Origin: Gluconacetobacter asukensis
Lineage (GTDB): Bacteria; Pseudomonadota; Alphaproteobacteria; Acetobacterales; Acetobacteraceae
Direction of reading: 5' to 3'
Assembly (NCBI RefSeq): GCF_014174375.1
Contig: NZ_JABEQE010000003.1
Location: forward strand, 248,001-312,000
DNA length: 64,000 bases
The position numbers and the translations under genes are program-made. Every line of letters begins with the position of its first letter. The first letter of the stretch is position 1. Below, piece after piece: positions 23,876-32,228 of the stretch. Under the pieces are notes generated by a model. That model did not search any database. It saw only the letters and a program-made list of their open reading frames with translations, and was not told the DNA's origin.

Positions 23876-25347
23876 GGCAGGGTTTCCAGGATTGGTTCGT
23901 TGGCGGCCGGCGGTGGCGGAAGCGCGCGGCGCCAGTGTGCGTCCATCTTGCGGGCGAAGGGGATGAACAGGGCGGAAGCGAGGGCGACGAATGCCGCCAG
24001 CGCGGCCAGGTTGCCGAACAGATGCGCATATCCGGCGATGGAGGCCGCGCTGAGACCTCCTGCCGGCCCGTGCGTGGCATCGGTGGCGATGAGGCTGCCG
24101 AGATAGCTGGCAAGCCCGCCGAGGACGGAGAAACACCCCATCAGGCGGCCGACGCCGTCGGGCGGTGCGTAGCGCGCGATGACGGCGAGCCCGAGGGCCG
24201 CGATCAGCAGTTCGCCCAGTGAGAACAGCGCATATCCCGCGACCATCCACCAGGGCGAGACCGGCCCGGCCGCGCCAGCCAGTGCTGCCGCGCGCCACAG
24301 GACGAAGGAGCCGGTCAGCAGTACGAAACCGGACAGGAAGCGGATTGGAACGGAAATCGGGCGCCCCTTCCGTTCGGCGCGGTGATAGAGTGCGGCGAGG
24401 CAGGGGGCGAACGCGACGATCCACAGATTGTTCAGCGACTGGAACTGGCCGGGTTGCAGCGCCCAGTCCATGCCCGCGAGGCGGATCGCGCCCGCGACGT
24501 GGTCGCGCGCGAAGCCGGTCAGTGAGGTCGCGATCTGCTGGTTGAACAGGAAGAACAGGATCGCTTCGGACTGGAGGGCGAAGGATAGTTTCAGGCCCGC
24601 GCGCCAGGCGGGTTTCGCACGCCGGTAGAGCATGATCCAGATCAGCAGGATGGCGGTGGCCGCGACCCAGATGCAGGTCCTTGCGAGCGCCGGATAGTGA
24701 AGCAGTGTAAAGGCCGCGCCGATACCGGCACCGAGCAGCAGCCACAGGCGGCGATCGGGCGCGCCGGCCGGCGGGGGCGCCGTGGCCGGCAGCGTCAGCG
24801 AGACCGCGAAACCGGCCCACAGCACGGCGGCGGCGATACCGAAGCTTGCCTGCCAGCCGATATGCACGGCGAGGAAGGGAATGGCGAGGGCCGCGATTGT
24901 CGCCCCGATATTGATGGACATGTAATAGATGGTGAAAACGATATCGAGCCGGTCGTCGGCGCCGCTGAAGGCGTGACGCAGCAGGCTGGTGATGTTGGGC
25001 TTGAAGATGCCGCCGCCGCAGACCAGGACGGCCAGCACCAGCGAGACACCGGTCGCGCCGCTCATGCCGCTGGCCAGGCCGGTATAGCCGATGGCCAGCA
25101 GTGCGAGCGCGACGGCGACCGTCCGCCGGGCGCCCAGAATCCTGTCGCCAAGCCAGCCGCCCAGAACGGGCACGCCGAACATGAGGGCGCTGAATGCGCC
25201 CCACAGCATGATGGCGCCCTGTTCCGACAGACCCATGGTCCTGATGAAATACAGGACCGAGACGCTCTGCAGGCCGTAGAAGCCGAACCGTTCGCACAAT
25301 TCGAGCGTGGCGATCCGCAGGAAGGTGCGTCGGCGGGGCTCCATCAT
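23872..25347 (-). CDS. POT/PTR2-family proton-dependent peptide transporter
   Basis: 491 residues with 12 or more membrane helices. The POT signature appears near the N-terminus as ELCERFGFYG, the ExxER motif used for proton coupling, and GGGIFKPNI matches the second family motif. It should carry di- or tripeptides, or peptide-like compounds, across the inner membrane. It starts 1 bp after the TonB receptor stop and overlaps the deacetylase start by 4 bp, so the four genes form a tight operon. Confidence 0.88.
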   Translation of the reverse strand: MMEPRRRTFLRIATLELCERFGFYGLQSVSVLYFIRTMGLSEQGAIMLWGAFSALMFGVPVLGGWLGDRILGARRTVAVALALLAIGYTGLASGMSGATGVSLVLAVLVCGGGIFKPNITSLLRHAFSGADDRLDIVFTIYYMSINIGATIAALAIPFLAVHIGWQASFGIAAAVLWAGFAVSLTLPATAPPPAGAPDRRLWLLLGAGIGAAFTLLHYPALARTCIWVAATAILLIWIMLYRRAKPAWRAGLKLSFALQSEAILFFLFNQQIATSLTGFARDHVAGAIRLAGMDWALQPGQFQSLNNLWIVAFAPCLAALYHRAERKGRPISVPIRFLSGFVLLTGSFVLWRAAALAGAAGPVSPWWMVAGYALFSLGELLIAALGLAVIARYAPPDGVGRLMGCFSVLGGLASYLGSLIATDATHGPAGGLSAASIAGYAHLFGNLAALAAFVALASALFIPFARKMDAHWRRALPPPPAANEPILETLP

Positions 25348-25348
25348 G

Positions 25349-27688
25349 TCAGAACCTGGCGTTGATGGAGCCGAAGAACTGGCGGGGCGAGCCTGCCAGC
25401 AGGGACTGGCGGTCGCCCACCAGCGGGAAGCCTTGCTCGCCCACCGTCGAGATGTAGGGTGTGTTCAGCAGGTTGTAGACATCGAACGAGACCGAGAGGT
25501 CGCGGAAGATGCTCTGCTGGCCGAAGCTGTATCGCGCACCGACATTCGTCATCCAGAAACCCGGCACGCTGGTATCGTTGGTGTAGCTGAGATAGCGGCG
25601 CGAGATGTAGCTTGCATCGAAATGAGCCGAGAGCCCCTCGTAGCTGTAGGTCAGGCTCGTTTTGTACATGAACTGAGGGTAGGCGGGAACCTTCTTGCCC
25701 TGCAGATAATAGAGCACGCCTGCCGAGGTGATGTTGTTGTCGTATGTCGAGTGATTGTAGCTGATGCTGTTGTCGATCGCGAGATGGCGGATCGGGCGGA
25801 TCACGACGTCGGCATCCACGCCGTTCATGGTCACGCCGCCGAGATTGCCGACGGTCGAGGTCGGATTGACCAGCGAGCCGGAGGCCATGAGCCCGAGGCG
25901 GTTGGTGAAGTTCGAGCGGTAGGCGTCGACGGAAGCCGACACGACCTTGCCGTAATAATGATAGCCGACGACGTAGGTCCAGTTGCGTTCCGGACGCAGT
26001 GTCCGGCGCGCGATATCGAATGCCGCCTGGTTTTTGACGCCCCACAGGGACGGCACGCTGCCCGACTGGTAACCTTCGTAGGTGAAGGCGCGCATGTTCT
26101 CGGCCATGTCGAAATAAAGCTCGTGGTTTTTGAGGAAATGCCAGTCGATATTGACGTGCGGCAGGAACGCGGCCGATGAGGTGACGCTGCCGTTCGGCAA
26201 CTGGTCGACATGGGTGTAGGAAACGTTATTTTCGTTCGCGCCGCCGGCCGTGGTGACGACGAGGGACTTGAAACCGCCGGTGATCGCGAGGCCCGGCAGG
26301 ATGTGGTACGTGTCGGTCAGGTGGTATTGGACCGTGTTGGTGTTGAAGCCCATGCCCCAGACCTGGGCGAACGGGCCGCCATAGGTGTTGAACGGGCCGA
26401 CTGCGCCGATCGGAGCGCCCTGCCCGAGGACGGGTTCGGAATAGTAATATTTTCCGATATCGTAACTATTGTTCTCGAACCACACGCCCGTGCGCAGCAC
26501 GTTGTTTTCGTAGGTGTGGGTCATCTCGGTCGTGAAACCCAGGCGCCGGACCTGCTCGGGGATGACCATGAACGATAGCGGGGCGCCGGTCGGCGATGCG
26601 ACATAGGGGTTCGCCCAGGTCGAGTATTCCTGGCTGCCATGGCCGTAGAACAACGTCTTCCAGCGGATATGGTGGCCCATGTCGAAATCGAGTGTCAGGC
26701 CGCCCAGATAATCGCGTTCGGCCTGTCCGCCATTGTAGTAGGCGGCATCGGCGGGATCGGACAGCGAGGCGAAGGACGAGGGATAAATCCCCTGCGCGGC
26801 GAGGTAGGCGGTGCGGTAGTCGGGCGCGTAGTTGTCCAGGCGCTGGCCTACCTTGTGCAGCAGCTCCAGGGACAGGTCCTGGTATTCGTACTGGGCGAGG
26901 TCGCTCCAGTTGAAAAATGCCTTGATACTGCTGTTGTTTCCGATGGGCTGGACGATCTTGGCATTGACCTGCTGGGTGAACTGGTCACCATAGCCTTTCC
27001 ATTTATCGGCATCGACCCGCATATAGGATACATATGCCTTCGTTCCGAAAGGCGTGAAGGTGCCGGTATCGCCCTTTATGTAGGTGCGATAGCTGTTGTA
27101 GCTGCCGAACATCTGCGAGATCGTGCCGCCTGCCTTGTCGGCCGGATCGGCGGAATAAAATTCCATCGCGCCGCCCAGTTCGCTGGTCGACGGAAGCGTG
27201 ACGTCCCCGCCGCCCTGGCTGAGATTCATCCGGGCGATATTGTCCTGTGTGATCGCCGAATTGACGTCGAGGCCGTTATATTTGTTGTAAGACTGGTCCC
27301 CGAGCGGAATGCCGTCGAGCGTCGCGCCGAGCTGGCTCTGGTTGAAGCCGCGCACATAGAACGATTTCGAATAGATATCGAGGCCAAGGGGATCGTTGGA
27401 CACGAAGTTCGCGCCCGTCAGGCTGCCGAGGATCTTGAGCGGGCTTGTGCCTGCGACGAATTTTTCCATGTCCTTCCTGGACACGTCTGTGATGGCGCTG
27501 TGGGCGGCCCGGAGTGCCGCGGTGACCATGACGTTTTCGTTCTTCGCGCTCGATGCCGCATGTGAACGCTCCGGTTTCGCATGCTGCTTCTGATGGGGCG
27601 TGGCGTTCTGCGGTGTCGCAGCCAGGGCGGTCGAGGACAGCAGCATGAAGGCTGCGGCGCCGAAGGGGTTCATCTTTCTGGTGAACAT
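25349..27688 (-). CDS. TonB-dependent outer-membrane receptor
   Basis: 779 residues. The signal peptide (FGAAAFMLLSSTALAA) is followed by a plug domain (ENVMVTAALRAAHSAITDV ... YVRGFNQSQLGATLDGIPL) and a 22-strand beta barrel ending in a terminal phenylalanine (GSINARF). There is no heavy cysteine or histidine content suggesting metals. It is the first gene of an operon with a peptide transporter and two amide hydrolases, so it likely imports a peptide-like compound rather than a siderophore. The regulator diverges from it across 227 bp. Confidence 0.9.
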   Translation of the reverse strand: MFTRKMNPFGAAAFMLLSSTALAATPQNATPHQKQHAKPERSHAASSAKNENVMVTAALRAAHSAITDVSRKDMEKFVAGTSPLKILGSLTGANFVSNDPLGLDIYSKSFYVRGFNQSQLGATLDGIPLGDQSYNKYNGLDVNSAITQDNIARMNLSQGGGDVTLPSTSELGGAMEFYSADPADKAGGTISQMFGSYNSYRTYIKGDTGTFTPFGTKAYVSYMRVDADKWKGYGDQFTQQVNAKIVQPIGNNSSIKAFFNWSDLAQYEYQDLSLELLHKVGQRLDNYAPDYRTAYLAAQGIYPSSFASLSDPADAAYYNGGQAERDYLGGLTLDFDMGHHIRWKTLFYGHGSQEYSTWANPYVASPTGAPLSFMVIPEQVRRLGFTTEMTHTYENNVLRTGVWFENNSYDIGKYYYSEPVLGQGAPIGAVGPFNTYGGPFAQVWGMGFNTNTVQYHLTDTYHILPGLAITGGFKSLVVTTAGGANENNVSYTHVDQLPNGSVTSSAAFLPHVNIDWHFLKNHELYFDMAENMRAFTYEGYQSGSVPSLWGVKNQAAFDIARRTLRPERNWTYVVGYHYYGKVVSASVDAYRSNFTNRLGLMASGSLVNPTSTVGNLGGVTMNGVDADVVIRPIRHLAIDNSISYNHSTYDNNITSAGVLYYLQGKKVPAYPQFMYKTSLTYSYEGLSAHFDASYISRRYLSYTNDTSVPGFWMTNVGARYSFGQQSIFRDLSVSFDVYNLLNTPYISTVGEQGFPLVGDRQSLLAGSPRQFFGSINARF

Positions 27689-27915
27689 ATGCGTGCCTGC
27701 GTCTCCGTTGCGTCATGTCGGGTCGTCGGGTCCGCCGGCAGGTCATTCATCGACCGGAACGAACCGTTATCGGATTAAGCACACAAAATGTTACTCTGCA
27801 ATGATACAAGATGGATGATATGGCAAATTTTAGCATCCTTGTGTGTAACAAGTTTCCGTCCTAATATGAGCAGGCACGTTGCGCCGTTCCCGAATGTTGT
27901 CGAACAGGTCCGGCG
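27689..27915. promoter_or_regulatory. Divergent control region between the TonB receptor and GntR regulator genes
   Basis: The middle (27770-27870) is AT-rich compared with the flanking genes. It contains loose inverted sequences, ATACAAG near 27803 against CTTGTGT near 27838, and GTTAC/GTAAC at matching outer positions, which could be a GntR operator. Both transcription units must start here. Confidence 0.4.
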
Positions 27916-28953
27916 ATGGAGGAGGAGGATCTCATTCGACAGGACAGCGCCAACCCGGAGGTGGTGGAACAGGATGGGGGCGAGCGCCTGGACGTGACCC
28001 TCTTTCGGATCGACAGGACTCTGGACCTGCCGATCGGAACGCAACTCAAGGGACAGATCGAATATGGGATCGGGCTCGGCGTCATCAGGCCGGGCCAGCG
28101 GCTTCCGCCTGTTCGCGAACTGGCCGAGCGGCTGGGCATTTCCCCGGTCACGGTGGGGCAGGTCTATGCCGAACTCAAGCGCGGCGGCGTACTGCGCGGA
28201 CGGACCGGGGCAGGCACGTTCGTTGCCGACCTGATGGCCGGATGGTCGGCCCGAGGCGCGCGCGGCTCGGAGATCCAATCCGCGATCGATGTGTTGGTCA
28301 CCCGTGCCCGGGCGCTGGGGCTGAGCACGAGCGAGGTCCTGGGCCTGGTCAGCGCGCGGATGGAAGGTGGCGGCCTGGGTGTGCCCCCGCCATCGGTGAT
28401 GGTCGTGGGCAATTTCATGCAGACCACAATTGCCTATTGTCGGCAGATGGAGCGGCTGAGCGAGGGGAAGGTACGGTTTCTGCCGACGACCATCACCCAG
28501 TTGCAGACGAATCCGTCAGAACGGCAGCGTGTTGACTTGTGTCAGATGGCTGTGACATTTGCTCATCGCCGCACCGAGGTCGCGCGTATGTTGCCCGGAC
28601 TGGGCGTGGCGGTCATCACCTTCATTCCGTCGATGGAGACGCGGATGAAACTGGCGCAGATCGATCCGGGCAGCCGCGTCCTGCTCGTCGTCATCAATCC
28701 GGAGTTCGCAGGGTCGATGAAAGCCGGTGTCCAGCAGTTCGCGCCGCATATCGCGGAACCTGTGGTCGTCCTGATCGACGCGCCGGAATGCGAGGTCCTG
28801 ACGAGGAATGCCGATGTGATCGTCTACGCCACCGGCGCGGATGATCTCGGGCTGAAATTCCCTGACGAATCGATCCATTTTGAATATCAGCACACGCCCA
28901 ATCCCCATGACGTCAGCCGCCTGATCGCCGAGCTGACCGCACGGCGGCCGTGA
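27916..28953 (+). CDS. GntR-family transcriptional regulator with an unassigned sensor domain
   Basis: 345 residues, starting in an ATG GAGGAGGAG run. The winged helix-turn-helix spans about residues 35-105 with the GntR hallmark LPPVRELAERLGISPVTVGQ. The C-terminal 230 residues do not look like FadR, UTRA, aminotransferase (MocR) or short YtrA tails; they show alternating strands (SRVLLVVINPEF, EPVVVLIDAPE, ADVIVYATGADD) suggesting an alpha/beta periplasmic-binding-like fold. It most likely senses the compound handled by the adjoining locus and controls the divergent operon. Confidence 0.82.
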   Translation: MEEEDLIRQDSANPEVVEQDGGERLDVTLFRIDRTLDLPIGTQLKGQIEYGIGLGVIRPGQRLPPVRELAERLGISPVTVGQVYAELKRGGVLRGRTGAGTFVADLMAGWSARGARGSEIQSAIDVLVTRARALGLSTSEVLGLVSARMEGGGLGVPPPSVMVVGNFMQTTIAYCRQMERLSEGKVRFLPTTITQLQTNPSERQRVDLCQMAVTFAHRRTEVARMLPGLGVAVITFIPSMETRMKLAQIDPGSRVLLVVINPEFAGSMKAGVQQFAPHIAEPVVVLIDAPECEVLTRNADVIVYATGADDLGLKFPDESIHFEYQHTPNPHDVSRLIAELTARRP

Positions 28954-28977
28954 GGGGCGCATGTCACAGGAAACATC

Positions 28978-29673
28978 ATGAATTTACGCGAGATGAACTG
29001 GATGCAGGTCGAGGCCTATCTGGAGGCGGATGATCGCATCGTTATCCCGCTCGGTTCGACCGAACAACATGCCTATCTGAGCCTGTTCACGGATGCGATC
29101 CTGGCCGAGCGCGTGGCGCTTGAAGCCTGCGGACCGCTGGGGATTCCGGTCTGTCCCGTTGTTCCGTTCGGCATGACGCCGCGTTTTCTTGCCTATCCCG
29201 GCACGATTTCGCTGCGGACGGAAACCTATCTTGCCCTTCTTGAGGACCTCGTGACCAGCCTCCACGGCCAGGGGTTCCGTCGCTTTGTGTTTGTGAACGG
29301 GCACGGTGGCAATTGTCCGATCTGGCCGTCACTCTCACTGTGGTTTGAGAAAAATATCGATTGCAGAGGCGTATTTCATGATTGGTGGCGGGCGCCGGAA
29401 ACCTGGCGTATCGTGACGGCGACCGATCCAGTGGCGATGCATGCGTCGTGGATGGAGAATTTTCCGTGGACGCGTATTGCGGGCATCGCCCAGCCGGAGG
29501 AGGCGAAGCCGGCCATCATGCTGGAACAATTGCATGATGTGACGCCCGAAATGGTCAGGATTCGCCTGGGCGACGGCAATTTCGGCGGACGCTACGCACG
29601 CGCGGATGCGGAGATGCACGCCATATGGGCCATCGCGGTCGAGGAGACGCGGCGGGTCATTGCTGCGGTCTGA
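28978..29673 (+). CDS. Creatininase-family amidohydrolase
   Basis: 231 residues, near the usual family length. Metal ligands are in IPLGSTEQHAYLSLFTDA (Glu, His, Asp) and VNGHGGN (His). The family opens cyclic amides (creatinine), hydrolyses formamide intermediates or trims mycofactocin peptide (MftE). No mycofactocin genes are present here. It lies 24 bp after the GntR regulator and should share its transcript, tying it to the peptide/amide locus. Confidence 0.85.
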   Translation: MNLREMNWMQVEAYLEADDRIVIPLGSTEQHAYLSLFTDAILAERVALEACGPLGIPVCPVVPFGMTPRFLAYPGTISLRTETYLALLEDLVTSLHGQGFRRFVFVNGHGGNCPIWPSLSLWFEKNIDCRGVFHDWWRAPETWRIVTATDPVAMHASWMENFPWTRIAGIAQPEEAKPAIMLEQLHDVTPEMVRIRLGDGNFGGRYARADAEMHAIWAIAVEETRRVIAAV

Positions 29674-29711
29674 TCACGGTCGGTACCCGACGGCGGTGCC
29701 GGCACAACCCG

Positions 29712-30281
29712 TTATTGCGGCGGTTGTTCCGTGTGATGTTGCGCCTGGAATTGTTCGATCGAGCGGCGCAGGCCGGTGTCGGGGGCGGCGGGCATGGTGT
29801 CGCGGTAGGTGGTGCCGTTCCAGACCCAGCGGTCGGTGCTGTCCACGATCAGGTCGCGCATGCCGCCATGGAGGTGGTGTGACAGGGCGATCGGTCCGCT
29901 GACGGAATCCAGCACCTTGACCCAGTCGTGCCGGTCGCGCCGCAGATAGACCGAGGTGGCGCAGCCGGCCGAGCCGCACAGATTGGCCGATTGCAGTTGC
30001 ACGAACAGGGCCGTGTCCCCGGCATGGGTCGAGAGGGGGGCGGAGCCGACCAGGACCACGGGCGTATCGCCCTTGCGCGTGGCCGCCGCCAGGTCGGCTG
30101 CATTGAGCGTGCGGGCTGCCTGGTCCAGCGCGCCGCCGGGTTGCTGGGCCAGGATGACCGGATCGCCGCTGTCGATCGCGGGGGCTGCCGGGTGGCGGGG
30201 TGCGGCCAGGGCGGCAGGGGCGAGCGCCATGGCGGCGGCCAGGGTGGCGAGCAGGCTGGTATGACGGGGCGGGCGAATCAT
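29712..30281 (-). CDS. Secreted protein of unknown function
   Basis: 189 residues. The ATG at 30281 starts a signal peptide (RHTSLLATLAAAMALAPAALA). The mature protein is small and soluble with two cysteines in ANLCGSAGCAT, placed to form a tight disulfide, and a C-terminal Trp-rich strand (DSTDRWVWNGTTYRD). No family recognised. It faces the creatininase gene tail to tail and diverges from DUF1653. Confidence 0.65.
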   Translation of the reverse strand: MIRPPRHTSLLATLAAAMALAPAALAAPRHPAAPAIDSGDPVILAQQPGGALDQAARTLNAADLAAATRKGDTPVVLVGSAPLSTHAGDTALFVQLQSANLCGSAGCATSVYLRRDRHDWVKVLDSVSGPIALSHHLHGGMRDLIVDSTDRWVWNGTTYRDTMPAAPDTGLRRSIEQFQAQHHTEQPPQ

Positions 30282-30378
30282 GCGATGAGGTCCGTCGGTT
30301 CGCGGGCGGTCCTGAGGGCCGCCTTGGGGGAAGGCTGGCTCCGGACCGCGATCCGGAGCCCCGTGAGGGGAGTAACGC

Positions 30379-30597
30379 ATGAACGAGACCGAAAGGACAC
30401 GGCCGGGTCCATACCGTCATTACAAGGGCGGTCTGTACACGCTGATCTGTGTCGGCCGGCATTCCGAGACCGAGGAATGGCTGGTGACCTATCGCAGCGA
30501 GGCGCGCGGTGATTACTGGGTGCGGCCACTGGCCATGTGGGTCGAGGACGTGGACGGCGTGCCCCGTTTCAGCCCCGTGCGCGAGGCGGCGGGCTGA
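30379..30597 (+). CDS. DUF1653 protein
   Basis: 72 residues with the family pattern YRHYKGGLYTLICVGRHSET ... YWVRPLAMWVEDV. DUF1653 proteins are small beta-rich cytoplasmic proteins of unknown role, often found as free single domains. Full length for the family. Confidence 0.85.
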   Translation: MNETERTRPGPYRHYKGGLYTLICVGRHSETEEWLVTYRSEARGDYWVRPLAMWVEDVDGVPRFSPVREAAG

Positions 30598-30644
30598 TCG
30601 GGCGGCCTGTTGCGTTTTTGAATCGATCGCCGCACGATCGGCGG

Positions 30645-32228
30645 ATGTCGCGATTCTCCGTTGTCTGTGCCCTGGCCGCCGGCCTGATCCTGCCGGGGGC
30701 GGCTCTTGCCGCGCCCCAACCCGTATCGTCCGATGCCGCGTCGCGCGCTTTTGCGCTGCTGGGCCGGGATCCGGTGCGGTTGGATATGCTGTTGCGGGCC
30801 ATGCCCAAGGGCGCGGACCTGCATAATCATCTGGCCGGCGCCGTCTATGCCGAGAGCATGCTGGACTGGGCGGCGCAGGATGGGTTGTGCGTCTCGCCCG
30901 CGCACGGGCGCATTCTGGCTGGTGCCTGCGCGGCGGGCGGCGATGGGGTTCGGGCTGCCGACCTGTCGGGGCGGCCGGACATGCGGGCGGACATGATCGA
31001 TGCGCTGTCGATGCGCGATTTCGTGCCGACTGCGTCCGACCGGTCGGGGCATGACCATTTCTTTGCGACCTTTGCGCGCTTCATGCCCGCGCAGGCGGCC
31101 CATGGCGGCGACATGCTGGCGGAGGCAGTGACGCATGCGGCCGGCGACCATGTCCTGTATCTGGAACTGATGATTTCGCCCCAGCTTGGCGCGGTGGCGG
31201 GGCTGGGGGCGCGGCATCCTCTGCATGACGAGGCGTTTGCCGAGGCCGACCGGGCGATTACTCCCGACCTGCCGGTGCTGGTTGGGGCGGCGCGGCAGGA
31301 TGTCGACGCCATGGAGGCGCGGATGCGGGCCGTGCTGCGGTGCGGGACGGCGCAGGCCGCGCCGGGATGCGGGGTGACGGTGCGCTATTTGTACCAGACG
31401 ATCCGCACCATGCCGCCTGCCATGGTCTTTCCTCAGCTTGATTTCGGGTATGCGCTCGTCCATGCCGATCCGCGCTTTGTCGGTGTGAATATCGTGGCAC
31501 CCGAGGATGATGCGGTGGCGATGCGCGATTACGGGTTGCATATGCGCATGTTCGGCTGGCTGGCCGAGCGCGATCCGGGGGTGAAGCTGTCGCTGCATGC
31601 GGGGGAGCTGGCGCCCGGCATGGTGCCGCCCGAGGGGTTGCGCGACCATATCCGGCAGGCGGTCGAGGTGGCGGGGGCGCGCCGGATCGGCCATGGGGTC
31701 GATATCCTGCATGAGGACGATCCGGACGCGCTGATGGCGGAGATGGCGCGGCGCCGGGTGATGGTGGAGATCAACCTGACCAGCAACGATGTCATTCTCG
31801 GCATTGCCGGGGCGGGGCATCCGTTCGATGCCTATCGCGCGGCGGGGGTGCCGGTGGCGCTGTCGACCGATGACGAGGGCGTGTCGCGGATCGACCTGAC
31901 GCATGAATATGCGCGCGCGGCGACGGTCTATGCGCTGGATTATGCCGCCTTGCGCGATCTGTCGCGCGCCGGGCTGGAATATGCCTTTGTCCCCGGCGAG
32001 AGCCTGTGGCGCGGGGTGGCGCCTTATCGGATGGTTGCGGCCTGTGCGTCCGTGCCGGCGGGGCCGGTTCCGGCCAGCGGTGCCTGCCATGATTTTCTGG
32101 CCGCGAGTGCCCGGGCGCGCCTGCAATGGGCGCTGGAAGCGCGGCTGCATGATTTCGAAACCACGATGATCCGCGAAGCGGGGCTGGGTGCTGGCTCCGC
32201 GCGGTCGAAAGGACATGGACCGGCATGA
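30645..32228 (+). CDS. Exported adenosine deaminase-like amidohydrolase (ADGF/ADA2 type)
   Basis: 527 residues; the ATG at 30645 begins a signal peptide (RFSVVCALAAGLILPGAALA). Zinc and substrate motifs of adenosine deaminases follow: ADLHNHLAG, LSLHAGE, RIGHGVDI and STDDEGV. It is much longer than cytosolic Add (about 340 residues), with an insert after HNHLAG containing two cysteines, like secreted ADA2/ADGF enzymes. It should deaminate extracellular adenosine or a derivative. Its 3' end overlaps the nucleoside permease gene by 4 bp. Confidence 0.85.
   Translation: MSRFSVVCALAAGLILPGAALAAPQPVSSDAASRAFALLGRDPVRLDMLLRAMPKGADLHNHLAGAVYAESMLDWAAQDGLCVSPAHGRILAGACAAGGDGVRAADLSGRPDMRADMIDALSMRDFVPTASDRSGHDHFFATFARFMPAQAAHGGDMLAEAVTHAAGDHVLYLELMISPQLGAVAGLGARHPLHDEAFAEADRAITPDLPVLVGAARQDVDAMEARMRAVLRCGTAQAAPGCGVTVRYLYQTIRTMPPAMVFPQLDFGYALVHADPRFVGVNIVAPEDDAVAMRDYGLHMRMFGWLAERDPGVKLSLHAGELAPGMVPPEGLRDHIRQAVEVAGARRIGHGVDILHEDDPDALMAEMARRRVMVEINLTSNDVILGIAGAGHPFDAYRAAGVPVALSTDDEGVSRIDLTHEYARAATVYALDYAALRDLSRAGLEYAFVPGESLWRGVAPYRMVAACASVPAGPVPASGACHDFLAASARARLQWALEARLHDFETTMIREAGLGAGSARSKGHGPA

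Noticed and set aside
22020-27688. Lasso-peptide or cyanophycin utilisation cluster
   Set aside because: No lasso precursor, B/C proteins or isopeptidase, and no cyanophycinase or cyanophycin synthetase are visible; only the isoaspartyl peptidase would fit.
28978-29673. Mycofactocin maturation peptidase (MftE) as identity of the creatininase-family gene
   Set aside because: No mftA precursor, mftB, mftC radical SAM or mftD gene in the neighbourhood.
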